A stretch of 64,000 bases of DNA from an uncultured Lachnospiraceae bacterium (GTDB taxonomy: Bacteria > Bacillota > Clostridia > Lachnospirales > Lachnospiraceae): assembly GCA_900316805.1 (NCBI GenBank), contig ONEJ01000065.1:1-64000 (forward strand). Direction: 5' to 3'. A program made the position numbers and the translations under genes. The notes beneath the pieces are model-generated. The model was given only the letters and a program-made list of their open reading frames with translations. It was not told the origin of the DNA and did not search any database. Positions 1 to 9,000 of this stretch are shown in pieces (within the stretch, counting starts at the first letter, position 1; each line of letters starts with the position of its first letter).

Positions 1-54
1 GCAATGCTCCCGCATGCAAAATTGCCCAAAACTGCACACGATAGACTTTCATAC

Positions 55-95
55 GGTATTTTCGGTTCCGAAAATACCTACCTGTGAACAGTAAC
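55..95. repeat. Perfect inverted repeat plus half copy of a dispersed palindrome
   Basis: Bases 55-65 and 68-78 are an exact 11-bp inverted repeat (GGTATTTTCGG, two-base centre, CCGAAAATACC). Directly after it, 79-95 reads TACCTGTGAACAGTAAC, which matches one half of the 30-bp palindromes at 9022-9051 and 43894-43923. The other half is missing here. It lies upstream of the guaB promoter and may mark the 3' end of a gene outside the window. Confidence 0.55.
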
Positions 96-108
96 CCCCT
101 GGCTCCAC

Positions 109-137
109 TTGACATGAAACCATAATTTTGCTATCAT
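109..137 (+). promoter_or_regulatory. Sigma-A promoter of guaB
   Basis: TTGACA at 109-114 and TATCAT at 132-137 are separated by 17 bp. This is a near-consensus housekeeping promoter about 60 bases upstream of the guaB start. Confidence 0.75.
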
Positions 138-156
138 CAGTAAAATTGTAAATACA

Positions 157-168
157 CTAATCGATTAG
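157..168. promoter_or_regulatory. 12-bp palindrome in the guaB leader, possible operator
   Basis: CTAATCGATTAG is a perfect 12-bp palindrome lying about 20 bases downstream of the -10 box and just before the guaB ribosome binding site. Its position suits a repressor site, but I do not recognise the motif. No purine or guanine riboswitch could be seen in this short leader. Confidence 0.35.
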
Positions 169-195
169 CATTTATGAAGAAAGTGAGGATTTTAG

Positions 196-1656
<1,461 letters not shown>

Positions 1657-1681
1657 ATTCAGAAATATGAGGTGAGATTAC

Positions 1682-2968
1682 TTGGACCCCAGTGACATTA
1701 TACAAAGCATTGTTTTACTTATTCTTCTTATGCTGTCTGCCTTCTTTTCTTCCTCTGAGACAGCTCTGACCACAGTGAACAAAATACGTATGCGAACCCT
1801 CTCCGAGGCCGGCGATAAGCGGGCCCCAAGAGTCCTTCGCATCACAAGCGATTCCGGTAAAATGCTGTCTGCCATCTTAATCGGCAACAACATTGTCAAT
1901 CTTTCCGCATCCTCATTGGCGACTTCCCTTGCCCTTAAGCACTTTGGAAGCGCCGGTGCGGGGATTGCCACCGGAATCCTTACTTTTTTAGTTTTAATTT
2001 TCGGAGAAGTCAGTCCGAAAACCATGGCCACCATAAAAGCCGACAAGCTTTCCCTGTCCATTTCCGGAATCATTGAATTTCTGATGAAGATTCTTACCCC
2101 GGTAATATTTGTCATCAATTGGCTGTCTATGGGTCTGTTGTTCCTGCTTCGGGTCAATCCCAAGGACGCCGAGCGCCAGATGACAGAGGAGGAGCTGCGC
2201 ACCTTATTAGATGTCAGCCAGGAAAGCGGCGTCATCGAAAACGAAGAGCGGGATATGATCCACAACCTCTTTGACTTCGGAGACGCAGAGGCAGCGGAAA
2301 TCATGGTTCCCCGGATCGACATGACCTTTGTCCAGGCAGACGCCAGCTACCAGGAAGTGCTGGAGGTTTTCAGCGAAAACATGTATTCCCGGCTGCCGGT
2401 GTATGAGGATACCACCGACAATGTGATTGGAATCCTGAACATGAAGGACTTTATTCTTCAGAAGGACAACGAAGATTTTTCTGTCCACGCCCTGCTCCGG
2501 GAACCTTATTTCACCTATGAGCACAAGAATACTGCTGACCTGTTCTTGGAGATGCGCAAATCCTCAATCTCCATGGCCATCGTACTGGATGAATACGGCG
2601 TAACTGCAGGACTCATCACCATCGAGGACCTTCTGGAAGAGATTGTCGGCGATATCCGTGATGAATACGACACGGACGAAGAGGATGACATTACCCCCAT
2701 CAGCGAACGGGAGTTTTATGTACTCGGCTCTGCCAATCTGGATGACGTCAGCGATGCTCTCCACGTAGATTTCTCTTCCGATGACTACAACACCATCGGT
2801 GGCTACTGTCTGGAGCTTCTGGGACATCTCCCGGAAAAAAACGAATGCATCCTGACGGATGACAATATTTTTATCCGCATTGACCGTATGGACCAGAACC
2901 GTATCGAACGAATCTATGTCCGTCTTCCGGAATCCATGTCAAATAATTCAGAAGAAACACAAGACTAA
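1682..2968 (+). CDS. CNNM/CorC-HlyC family membrane protein with CBS pair
   Basis: This is a 428-residue protein of the family annotated as hemolysin-related or CNNM/CorC, linked in other bacteria to magnesium or cobalt homeostasis. The order is an N-terminal DUF21 membrane domain (residues about 5-185, several hydrophobic helices), a CBS-domain pair (about 205-325, with PRIDM and GILNMKDF motifs) and a C-terminal CorC/HlyC domain (about 340-415, with the typical YNTIGGYCLELLG stretch). Translation starts with TTG at 1682, supported by GAGGTGA at 1669-1675. The stop overlaps, tail to tail, the end of the opposite-strand gene. Substrate and direction of transport cannot be told from sequence. 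Confidence 0.9.
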   Translation: MDPSDIIQSIVLLILLMLSAFFSSSETALTTVNKIRMRTLSEAGDKRAPRVLRITSDSGKMLSAILIGNNIVNLSASSLATSLALKHFGSAGAGIATGILTFLVLIFGEVSPKTMATIKADKLSLSISGIIEFLMKILTPVIFVINWLSMGLLFLLRVNPKDAERQMTEEELRTLLDVSQESGVIENEERDMIHNLFDFGDAEAAEIMVPRIDMTFVQADASYQEVLEVFSENMYSRLPVYEDTTDNVIGILNMKDFILQKDNEDFSVHALLREPYFTYEHKNTADLFLEMRKSSISMAIVLDEYGVTAGLITIEDLLEEIVGDIRDEYDTDEEDDITPISEREFYVLGSANLDDVSDALHVDFSSDDYNTIGGYCLELLGHLPEKNECILTDDNIFIRIDRMDQNRIERIYVRLPESMSNNSEETQD

Positions 2969-4434
2969 ATTCGACTCCAAAGGGCCTGCCGCAGGATTTC
3001 CCGCAACGATTGATCCGTTGCCCACCGGCAATTTTCGGCAAGGCCCCCTTTTGTTTCCGGGACCAGATTTCTGCTTTCATCTTCAAAGTATTTCCAACTG
3101 ATAAACCGGCATTTGATCGGCTGGGCTGCCGGTTCAGGTTCTTCCGGATCCGTTGGTGTCGGATCCGTTGGTGTCGGGTCTGTCGGTGTTGGGTCTGTTG
3201 GTGTTGGGTTCGGTGGCGTTGGGTCCGGCGGTGTTGGGTTCGGTGGCGTTGAGTCCGGTGGCGTTGGGTTCGGCGGTGTTGGGTTCGGCGGTGTTGGGTT
3301 CGGTGGCGTTGGGTTCGGTGGCGTTGGGTTCGGCGGCGTTGGATCCGGCTCCTTCCACACAGCATACAGATCCACCTTGGGACTATGCTTGATAATCCAG
3401 GCTCCTCTGATGGCATTGCTTACGGAGTAATCCTTCGTAGCTGCCTGAGGTGACAATGCCCATCCCAGCATACTGCCATCTCCATTCCATCCGGTATCCA
3501 CAAATCGCAGATCATCTTTTCCATATTCCACCTTCTGATAAGCCGTCACGGTATCCCCCGAGGATTTGTTTCTGTGAAACACAATGGTCAATTCCTTAGG
3601 TCTGGCTATGGCCGTCCAACTCTGATTCCCATTCACACAGATCGACATCTCGGCGGAAGCACTCCGCCCGGATCCCTGCCATTGGTCAAAATCGAAGCCA
3701 CTCTCCGTCTTCGCCCTTAAGGTCACATAAGTTCCATAGCAGTATTCCCCCGCTCCTGAGACGGATTTGATTCCCACGCCGGCATGTGTCTGTACCCCGT
3801 AAAACAATCCCTGGACGTTTTTATCAAAATAATTATTCAGGGACTGTTTTGCGGATGAGCTCCAGCCTGCCGCTCCGGCAATCCCACTGTAGGTGGTATA
3901 GACTGTTCCTGAGGTGGGGCCATTGTCATTCATTGCCCCCTTTGGTTTTCCGTTTTTTACCACGACCATACAGGCATTCAGCACAATTCTGATATTGCCC
4001 TTTCTCATGGCATTTAACGCCGTATCGTTCATCCTGCGTTTCAAATTTCCCAGTGGGAGTACATACAGGTTGTACTCATAGTTGGATTTTGTGGTGACAT
4101 CAGTCTTGTACATATAAGATCCCCCCAGCTTGAAATATATCGTCTGCAGAGTGGATCCTGACATGTTTTGAATACTCACCTTCCAGCCGATGGTGCGGTA
4201 TCTGGTACTGGTAGTCCCCTTCGCAGCCTTGGTAGCGTAGAAGATTTCTCCATCTGTGCTGGATCCCGGATGGAAAACTACGTCATTTTCATATCTTTGA
4301 AAATAGGAGTAGGCATTGTCCCATACGCCTGCCATCAGCGTCTGCTGCCAAACCGGGAGCATACAGAGCACAAGGGCAATTACCAGACTCACGGAAACTC
4401 TCCGCAGTAAAAGCCAATTCCATTTTTCTCTCAT
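2965..4434 (-). CDS. Secreted surface protein with InlB-like domains and Pro/Thr repeats
   Basis: This is a 489-residue exported protein and the last gene of the Tad-like locus. The ATG at 4434 overlaps the TGA of the preceding gene (ATGA) and has GGGAGG upstream, so I prefer it to an ATG 18 bases earlier. Residues 1-35 form a basic and hydrophobic signal peptide. After an N-terminal region of unknown fold comes a divergent InlB B-repeat-like segment (GEYCYGTYVTLRAKTESGF...), then a Listeria-Bacteroides-type repeat ending in DLYAVW. Thirteen units of P-T-P-[PT]-[ND] follow, and the protein ends in about 60 residues without an LPxTG motif. It may be a tip adhesin or a secreted substrate of the locus; that role is inferred only from position. 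The C terminus reads through a terminator of the opposing gene and may be a recent extension. Confidence 0.75.
   Translation of the reverse strand: MREKWNWLLLRRVSVSLVIALVLCMLPVWQQTLMAGVWDNAYSYFQRYENDVVFHPGSSTDGEIFYATKAAKGTTSTRYRTIGWKVSIQNMSGSTLQTIYFKLGGSYMYKTDVTTKSNYEYNLYVLPLGNLKRRMNDTALNAMRKGNIRIVLNACMVVVKNGKPKGAMNDNGPTSGTVYTTYSGIAGAAGWSSSAKQSLNNYFDKNVQGLFYGVQTHAGVGIKSVSGAGEYCYGTYVTLRAKTESGFDFDQWQGSGRSASAEMSICVNGNQSWTAIARPKELTIVFHRNKSSGDTVTAYQKVEYGKDDLRFVDTGWNGDGSMLGWALSPQAATKDYSVSNAIRGAWIIKHSPKVDLYAVWKEPDPTPPNPTPPNPTPPNPTPPNPTPPNPTPPDSTPPNPTPPDPTPPNPTPTDPTPTDPTPTDPTPTDPEEPEPAAQPIKCRFISWKYFEDESRNLVPETKGGLAENCRWATDQSLREILRQALWSRI
2982..3053 (+). terminator. Rho-independent terminator of the guaB-CNNM transcript, inside the opposing gene
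   Basis: GGGCCTGCCG near 2983-2992 pairs with CGGCAAGGCCC near 3036-3046 with one bulged base, a second hairpin (GCAACG/CGTTGC) sits inside it, and a short T tract follows at 3049-3053. The element lies wholly within the last codons of the minus-strand repeat protein. Confidence 0.6.
3148..3342 (-). repeat. Thirteen 15-bp tandem repeats encoding PTP[PT][ND]
   Basis: Thirteen in-frame 15-bp units encode nine PTPPN/PTPPD/STPPN-type units followed by four PTPTD units. The units are nearly identical at the DNA level, so copy number can change without a frameshift. They form a rigid stalk between the folded N-terminal part and the C-terminal tail. Confidence 0.95.
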
Positions 4435-5030
4435 CTTACACCAGCCTCCCAATAATAACAGAGAATTCTTCCCTTTTCATCCGTCTGTCCATCTGTGTAT
4501 AAACCAATAAAATCATAAATTCCCCCTTCCTGCTGAAGCATTGCCATATAGTCCGGAATTTCTTTTGCCGAAGGAAACAGACAGAGCATACTGCTTTGAA
4601 TGTTGATGGTGGAAACCTCCCTCTCCTTCTTTCTTAGGTAATCCTCCATCTGCTCTGACAGCTCATTATCGCTGATCTTCCCCTTGGTCCAGCAGTTCAC
4701 CAGAGTATCCAGATACTCTTTTTCCTCATTTCCGGCTCCTGTATCCCCATAACTCTGGTAGAACAGCCATTGTGGGCTTACCTGCTCAGACACCTCCGGA
4801 AGGTTTTCTTCCCTTCCTTCTGTTTCGCTGTATTCCTCGCTCCGGTCACAGGCCATTACCCTGTGGGATTCTGTTTCCTCGGAACATATCCCGGAAATCG
4901 CTGTAGCAGCTATCACGCCCAGGATACAGCCCAAAACCGTCAGAACCAGAACGACACTCTGTCTTCCCCGGGGCGTAAGTCTGCCGCCCGGGGCTTTGTT
5001 TTTTATTCCACAATCATTGTTTTTGCGCAT
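4431..5030 (-). CDS. Bitopic membrane protein of the Tad-like locus
   Basis: This 199-residue protein has a basic N terminus, one membrane segment at about residues 25-47, and an acidic extracytoplasmic part of about 150 residues. I do not recognise a family. The start at 5030 has AAGGAGG four bases upstream and overlaps the end of the preceding pseudopilin-like gene by 28 bases. Its stop overlaps the start of the secreted repeat protein. Tight overlap on both sides suggests it is a structural or assembly part of the same apparatus. Confidence 0.75.
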   Translation of the reverse strand: MRKNNDCGIKNKAPGGRLTPRGRQSVVLVLTVLGCILGVIAATAISGICSEETESHRVMACDRSEEYSETEGREENLPEVSEQVSPQWLFYQSYGDTGAGNEEKEYLDTLVNCWTKGKISDNELSEQMEDYLRKKEREVSTINIQSSMLCLFPSAKEIPDYMAMLQQEGGIYDFIGLYTDGQTDEKGRILCYYWEAGVR

Positions 5031-5359
5031 GCAACCTCCTTTTTCTGTCCCCCCGGCAGCGTAAAAGTTTCCGACACACGGACGGACAGAATGCCTTTCT
5101 CCATATCACAGGCCTTCACATCTATTGAAAGCTGTGAGGCAGAACCCAGACGGAGCATAAACTCCTGCCTGAGTGCCTCCGCCACTTCCCCGCTTTCTTT
5201 CCCTGACCTGTAATAGGTTTTTAGATTCTGTTCCACCACCTGGGAGGTACAATTCTCCAATTCATTTTTCCGCACAGAGATACTGTAAATACTCAGGCAG
5301 GAAATCACCATGCAGATTGCCAGCATACAGCCGGTAAAACCAAGTATGATATTTTTCAC
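5003..5359 (-). CDS. Pseudopilin-like membrane protein
   Basis: This is a 118-residue protein with one N-terminal membrane helix (about residues 3-28) followed by a soluble domain of mixed alpha/beta character with two cysteines. The layout resembles TadE/TadF-type minor pilins, but I see no diagnostic motif. I choose GTG at 5359: GGAGG lies five bases upstream and the GTG overlaps the TGA of the preceding mini-pilin gene (GTGA). A TTG four codons earlier is possible but lacks a suitably placed ribosome binding site. Confidence 0.7.
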   Translation of the reverse strand: MKNIILGFTGCMLAICMVISCLSIYSISVRKNELENCTSQVVEQNLKTYYRSGKESGEVAEALRQEFMLRLGSASQLSIDVKACDMEKGILSVRVSETFTLPGGQKKEVACAKTMIVE

Positions 5360-5523
5360 GGATTCCTCCAATAGCTCTCAAAAGCCTCTCCGGCAACAAC
5401 ATGCTCCGATGCAGGATTTCCTGCCAGAGCTTTATAGGGAAGTCCTGCTATCAGCCCCATCAAAAAAATCCCCACCATGGCAGCAATGACACTGCTGCCG
5501 TAATGTCTGATCACTTCTTTCAT
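5356..5523 (-). CDS. Leaderless Flp-like mini-pilin (55 residues)
   Basis: This is a 55-residue protein beginning MKEVIRHYG, followed by a membrane helix of about 22 residues and a polar C-terminal tail of about 28 residues. It belongs to a set of four paralogues in this locus that share M-[KE]-E-x-x-x-[EH]-Y-G at the extreme N terminus. The ATG at 5523 follows the TGA of the upstream paralogue by a single base (TGATATG), the same arrangement as at 5671, and GGAGG lies about nine bases upstream. A start five codons earlier is possible but does not fit the paralogues. The exact product is inferred, not recognised from a named family. Confidence 0.7.
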   Translation of the reverse strand: MKEVIRHYGSSVIAAMVGIFLMGLIAGLPYKALAGNPASEHVVAGEAFESYWRNP

Positions 5524-5524
5524 A

Positions 5525-5671
5525 TCAACAGCCTCCATTTCCCCATACTGCGATCATCTGGGACATGATCCCCTGCCCTGAAAACAGCATGGCTCCCACA
5601 ATCCCCAAAAACAACACTGCTCCAAGGGCTGCAACAACTGCAGTCCCGTATTCTCTCATAATTTCTTTCAT
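5525..5671 (-). CDS. Leaderless Flp-like mini-pilin (48 residues)
   Basis: This 48-residue protein begins MKEIMREYG, continues as a strongly hydrophobic helix and ends in a short tail with a C-terminal cysteine. The E-Y-G directly before the hydrophobic stretch is the feature shared with Flp/type IVb pilins, but the cleavable leader and its glycine are absent. It sits one base after the stop of the 35-residue paralogue and one base before the start of the 55-residue one. Confidence 0.7.
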   Translation of the reverse strand: MKEIMREYGTAVVAALGAVLFLGIVGAMLFSGQGIMSQMIAVWGNGGC

Positions 5672-5672
5672 A

Positions 5673-5780
5673 TCACACCCCCGCAATCATCATCATTACC
5701 TTCCCGAAGGCAGCCAGAACCGCCATTCCCACAACCATGATCACTGCTGCAACTCCGTACTCTTCAATCAATTCCTCCAT
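5673..5780 (-). CDS. Leaderless Flp-like mini-pilin (35 residues)
   Basis: This is a 35-residue protein, easily missed because of its size. It starts MEELIEEYG and the rest is a single Met/Ala/Val-rich hydrophobic helix. AAGGAG lies about nine bases before the ATG. It is the smallest of the four paralogues and is translated immediately before the 48-residue copy. Coding status rests on the shared N-terminal motif, the ribosome binding site and the back-to-back packing. Confidence 0.7.
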   Translation of the reverse strand: MEELIEEYGVAAVIMVVGMAVLAAFGKVMMMIAGV

Positions 5781-5808
5781 ATCGATATTTCTCCTTCCTG
5801 ACCACACG

Positions 5809-6186
5809 TTACCTTGCATAACTTACCAGCTTATGTTCCTTACGGATTCCAAAAAAAGCCACCCGGAAAGGAAACACGAGCTCTACTTTCGCCATATCTG
5901 CCCCAGCTGCCGATGCCGGAACCTCCGCCTGGCTGTGGATGGTGGTGACCACCTGATTCTCGCTGAACAACGTCACCGTAAGCTGGTATCCTTCCTTCTC
6001 ACACAAAGCCATGCACTCTTTGATGACGCCGGGATTATAGTCACTATTCTCCATCTCATCCACAAAACAGGCCTGCATATCCTGAGCATTCATAACTTCC
6101 AGATAGGCACTAAGAATTCCCATGGCAGAGGCCGTCATAAACAGGGTCAGAAATATCCCTAAAAAAGCCTTTACGATCTGACTCAT
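5809..6186 (-). CDS. Pseudopilin-like membrane protein (125 residues)
   Basis: This is a 125-residue protein with one N-terminal membrane helix (about residues 7-30) and an extracytoplasmic domain of about 95 residues containing two cysteines. The shape matches minor pilins or TadE-like proteins of Tad loci, but I cannot assign a family with certainty. GGGAGG precedes the ATG. It lies 16 bp after the platform protein and 28 bp before the first of three clustered mini-pilins. Confidence 0.7.
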   Translation of the reverse strand: MSQIVKAFLGIFLTLFMTASAMGILSAYLEVMNAQDMQACFVDEMENSDYNPGVIKECMALCEKEGYQLTVTLFSENQVVTTIHSQAEVPASAAGADMAKVELVFPFRVAFFGIRKEHKLVSYAR

Positions 6187-6202
6187 ATCCTACCTCCCTG
6201 TC

Positions 6203-7594
6203 CTATAAACCTCCAAGTCCGGCTCCCCCGATAAAGGTGAGCATAAATACCGCCATATCCACCACCAGCTTCAAAGATGCCGTAACCACCGGTGCCAGAA
6301 ACAGCAGATACATGCCGCTGCACAAATTTTTCAGTCGTTCTGTCTCTGCCGCATCCAGCATTTCCAGATTCCGGCTGATAAGCTCTCCCATTTGCTGATC
6401 TCCATGGCTGCTGTTGCCCATGGAGATGGAAAACAACATACTCATGGCAGAATGCACCTGTGGAATGTGAAACTCCTTCAAAAAATCATGATATGGTTCT
6501 GCGGACTCCGGTTCCATCAAAAGCCGGTCTGTCAAAATATTTAAGTCCTGACTTAATATTTTTGGTGCATGTTCCTTTGATTTATTCAGGGAAACCTGCA
6601 CATTCTCACTCTGCAGCAGCAGAACCAGATCTAACAGCCATCCCGGAAATACACACTTGATCCGCTTGATTATATTTTTCCTGGCAAGACTTCTCCCCAG
6701 CCGGTGCTGATTTGCCATCAACACACAAAGCAACAACCCAATAGCTCCAAAAGCCTTCTTGCCAAAGAAGAATGCCACTGCTGTCGCCGCCAGTGAAAGA
6801 ACCGTAAGGATCATTGACAGCCTCCGATCCTTTTTCTCATTATAGTTGTAAAAGGAACGGATCTTTGCCTCATCCTCCTTCTCGTCATTTATCTCCAGAG
6901 AAAGCCAGTCCACAGCCATGTATTTCTGCGCCTGCAGAAGGATTCGTTCATCCAATATCACCACAATAGCCGTCAGTATCTGGGACAGGATATTTCCACT
7001 GATATCCATATCCATCACCGGAAGATACAGGATAACTCCGCAAATGACTAAAGAAGCTCCAATAGACATGATTATGTCCGAAAACATTTTCTTTCTCTCC
7101 TTCATCGACAGGCGGATGCGGTTTTCCCACCTGTTCTTATCCGCCAGAAGCAGGCGGATCGGATGTTCGATTGCTCCGCCATAGCACTCCACATGCACGG
7201 CGAAGTCATGGACTGTTGCAATTCTGCTGCAGGGATAAGCTTTTTCCACAATTCTTAAGGACTCCCTCATTACATCGGATTCATCGAAAGTCATGTGAAG
7301 ATGGTCGATGGCATCCTTCACCTTTTGACGCAGGGTTCCTTCCTCCAGCGCTGCTTCCACGTTTTCCAGTGTCCGCTCCACCTTCTCCTCCCTGACAAAG
7401 GCATACAAGAAGGTGTCCAGGTATCCTGCTGCATCCCCAAAGCGTTTCGTCTCCTCATGCATTTTGTCAAAGAGCCTTCTGTGCTGCTTCAAGGTAAGCA
7501 GCAGGTAAAGAGTCAGCCCCACCGCAGTCAGCCAGTGCATTTTCATCATGAGGGAAAGGGCATACATACCTGCAAAAATTACCATATAAATCAT
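6203..7594 (-). CDS. Type II/IV secretion F-type platform protein (TadB/TadC-like)
   Basis: This 463-residue integral membrane protein is probably the inner-membrane platform that couples the ATPase to pilin assembly. Two hydrophobic segments lie at the N terminus, a cytoplasmic region follows, then paired segments at about 170-215 and 255-300 and a C-terminal pair near 420-455. That length could hold both halves that TadB and TadC supply as separate proteins. No second platform gene is present. Its ATG overlaps the TGA of the ATPase gene, which indicates translational coupling. The family assignment rests on topology, context and weak similarity. Confidence 0.7.
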   Translation of the reverse strand: MIYMVIFAGMYALSLMMKMHWLTAVGLTLYLLLTLKQHRRLFDKMHEETKRFGDAAGYLDTFLYAFVREEKVERTLENVEAALEEGTLRQKVKDAIDHLHMTFDESDVMRESLRIVEKAYPCSRIATVHDFAVHVECYGGAIEHPIRLLLADKNRWENRIRLSMKERKKMFSDIIMSIGASLVICGVILYLPVMDMDISGNILSQILTAIVVILDERILLQAQKYMAVDWLSLEINDEKEDEAKIRSFYNYNEKKDRRLSMILTVLSLAATAVAFFFGKKAFGAIGLLLCVLMANQHRLGRSLARKNIIKRIKCVFPGWLLDLVLLLQSENVQVSLNKSKEHAPKILSQDLNILTDRLLMEPESAEPYHDFLKEFHIPQVHSAMSMLFSISMGNSSHGDQQMGELISRNLEMLDAAETERLKNLCSGMYLLFLAPVVTASLKLVVDMAVFMLTFIGGAGLGGL

Positions 7595-8646
7595 ATGCTA
7601 AGTTCCTCCTCCAGCACCGGGCACACAAAGGGATCTAATATCCCTGCCCGCTCCATCCGTCTTAGAATCTGTCCCGGAAGCTGCCTGGTTACCAGCTTTC
7701 CATCCTGCACCGCCATCACCGTATGATTCTGTCCCTGCTCCCGCAGGAAAAAGCAGACCTGATCGATATAGCGGTAAGTCATATTCTGCTCATTTTTCTT
7801 CTTACGGATCAGAATCCCCACATCCGTAGCCTGGAAGATATCATTCTCCAGCCGGTCCGCATCCACCCGGGTCTCCAGCATATTCAGGATACGATCCGGG
7901 ATGTTGTGCACATCATCCGTATGAAGGGTGGTCATGCCGCAGACTCCCGTGGACCAGCTCTCCAGAAGAAACTTTACCTCCTTGGATCTGGCCTCCGAGA
8001 GCATGATCCACTTGGGGTTCAGCCGAAGACTGGCCTTGATGGCATCCGCATAATCGAAAATGGGGCTCACCCGCATCTCCACACAATCCTTTCCCGGATT
8101 GGTCTCTCCGTAGCGGATTTCCATAGTATCCTCGATGGTGATGACCCGCTCGTTCCCCGGAATGTAGCGGGAAAAAAATTTCACGCACTCCGTCTTACCA
8201 ATGCCAGGCATACCGCAGAAAATCATGTTCATTTTGGCCTGCACGCAATTGATGAGCATGGCCAGTGTCCGTTGGTCACAGTAGTGTTCCTCTAATGCCT
8301 TCTTCGAGGTCAGCCGGATCACCGGAGGCGTTTTACGGATACTGATGCTGCGGCCGGAACGAGCCACAGACTCATGGACAATGGTGACACGCAGTTCGCT
8401 GGTTTCCGCCTCCAACTCCGGATTTTGCTTGTTAAACTGCCGGCTTACCACGTTGGCGATCCGCTGGGTAAACTGCTCCACAAAAGCCGGTGTCAGGTTC
8501 TCATCCACGAAGGCCTGACTGACTTTGTACCGCTCATTGTATATATTGGTAAGCCATACCTCTTTTCCGTTGTAATCCACATCTGTGATTTCTTCATTTG
8601 CGATATACTTCCACAACGGTCCGAAGTATTCTCTTCCCAGATCCAT
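7591..8646 (-). CDS. CpaF/TadA-type secretion ATPase
   Basis: This 351-residue hexameric secretion ATPase of the type II/IV superfamily should drive pilus or fibre assembly at the membrane. Walker A is GMPGIGKT at residues 145-152, an Asp box (ITIEDTMEIRYG) and a Walker B-like WIMLSEARSKE follow, and the His box appears as TTLHTDDV. An N-terminal domain of about 100 residues precedes the motor. The ATG follows the TAG of the 62-residue mini-pilin with no gap. It is the only ATPase in the locus, and no TadZ/CpaE or prepilin peptidase gene lies next to it. Confidence 0.88.
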   Translation of the reverse strand: MDLGREYFGPLWKYIANEEITDVDYNGKEVWLTNIYNERYKVSQAFVDENLTPAFVEQFTQRIANVVSRQFNKQNPELEAETSELRVTIVHESVARSGRSISIRKTPPVIRLTSKKALEEHYCDQRTLAMLINCVQAKMNMIFCGMPGIGKTECVKFFSRYIPGNERVITIEDTMEIRYGETNPGKDCVEMRVSPIFDYADAIKASLRLNPKWIMLSEARSKEVKFLLESWSTGVCGMTTLHTDDVHNIPDRILNMLETRVDADRLENDIFQATDVGILIRKKKNEQNMTYRYIDQVCFFLREQGQNHTVMAVQDGKLVTRQLPGQILRRMERAGILDPFVCPVLEEELSI

Positions 8647-8835
8647 CTAGTTCACTCCCGGGATACCGGTGTTGGCATTGGCCTGAGCAATAAAATTATT
8701 GATGAGCTTCGTGAAAGCTTCTCCGATAGGTCCGGATGCATCCTTTCCCACAACCGCAGACACTACTAAAATAACTGCAAGAATCGCAACAACGGTAATT
8801 AAAACACCACCATACTCCTGAAATATTTCTTTCAT
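8647..8835 (-). CDS. Leaderless Flp-like mini-pilin (62 residues), first gene of the locus
   Basis: This is a 62-residue protein starting MKEIFQEYG, then a Val/Ile/Ala-rich membrane helix (about residues 10-30) and a polar tail containing an Asn/Ala-rich stretch. As the first gene behind the promoter and separate from the other three paralogues it may be the major subunit. The E-Y-G motif and following helix resemble mature Flp pilins. A GGAAGG ribosome binding site precedes the ATG. The leader is missing, so classical prepilin peptidase processing is not expected. Confidence 0.72.
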   Translation of the reverse strand: MKEIFQEYGGVLITVVAILAVILVVSAVVGKDASGPIGEAFTKLINNFIAQANANTGIPGVN

Positions 8836-8954
8836 ATTTTTTTCCTTCCAATATTCAAATTCATAAAATTATTGGGAAATAAGCAGAGATTCTCTGCATA
8901 AAACGAATCAGCCCGCCTGCCGGCACGCCGATCAAATGAAAAAAGATAGTTATT

Positions 8955-8982
8955 ATCATACACGATTTTTTAGATTTGTAAA
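8955..8982 (-). promoter_or_regulatory. Sigma-A-like promoter of the Tad-like locus
   Basis: On the minus strand TTTACA (8977-8982) and TATGAT (8955-8960) are separated by 16 bp. The leader of about 115 bases before the first gene contains a small GC hairpin at 8883-8897. The 8836-9078 interval holds otherwise only this promoter and the terminator described separately. Confidence 0.55.
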
Positions 8983-9000
8983 TACCCTTTTTAAAAAAAT

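Noticed and set aside
3148..3342. Possible CRISPR array
   Set aside because: Units are 15 bp, contiguous and lack spacers; they encode the Pro/Thr stalk of the surface protein.
3113..3430. Gly/Val-rich open frame on the plus strand through the repeat region
   Set aside because: It is the antisense reading of the Pro/Thr repeat; repeats of 15 bp keep all frames open, and no ribosome binding site or promoter supports it.
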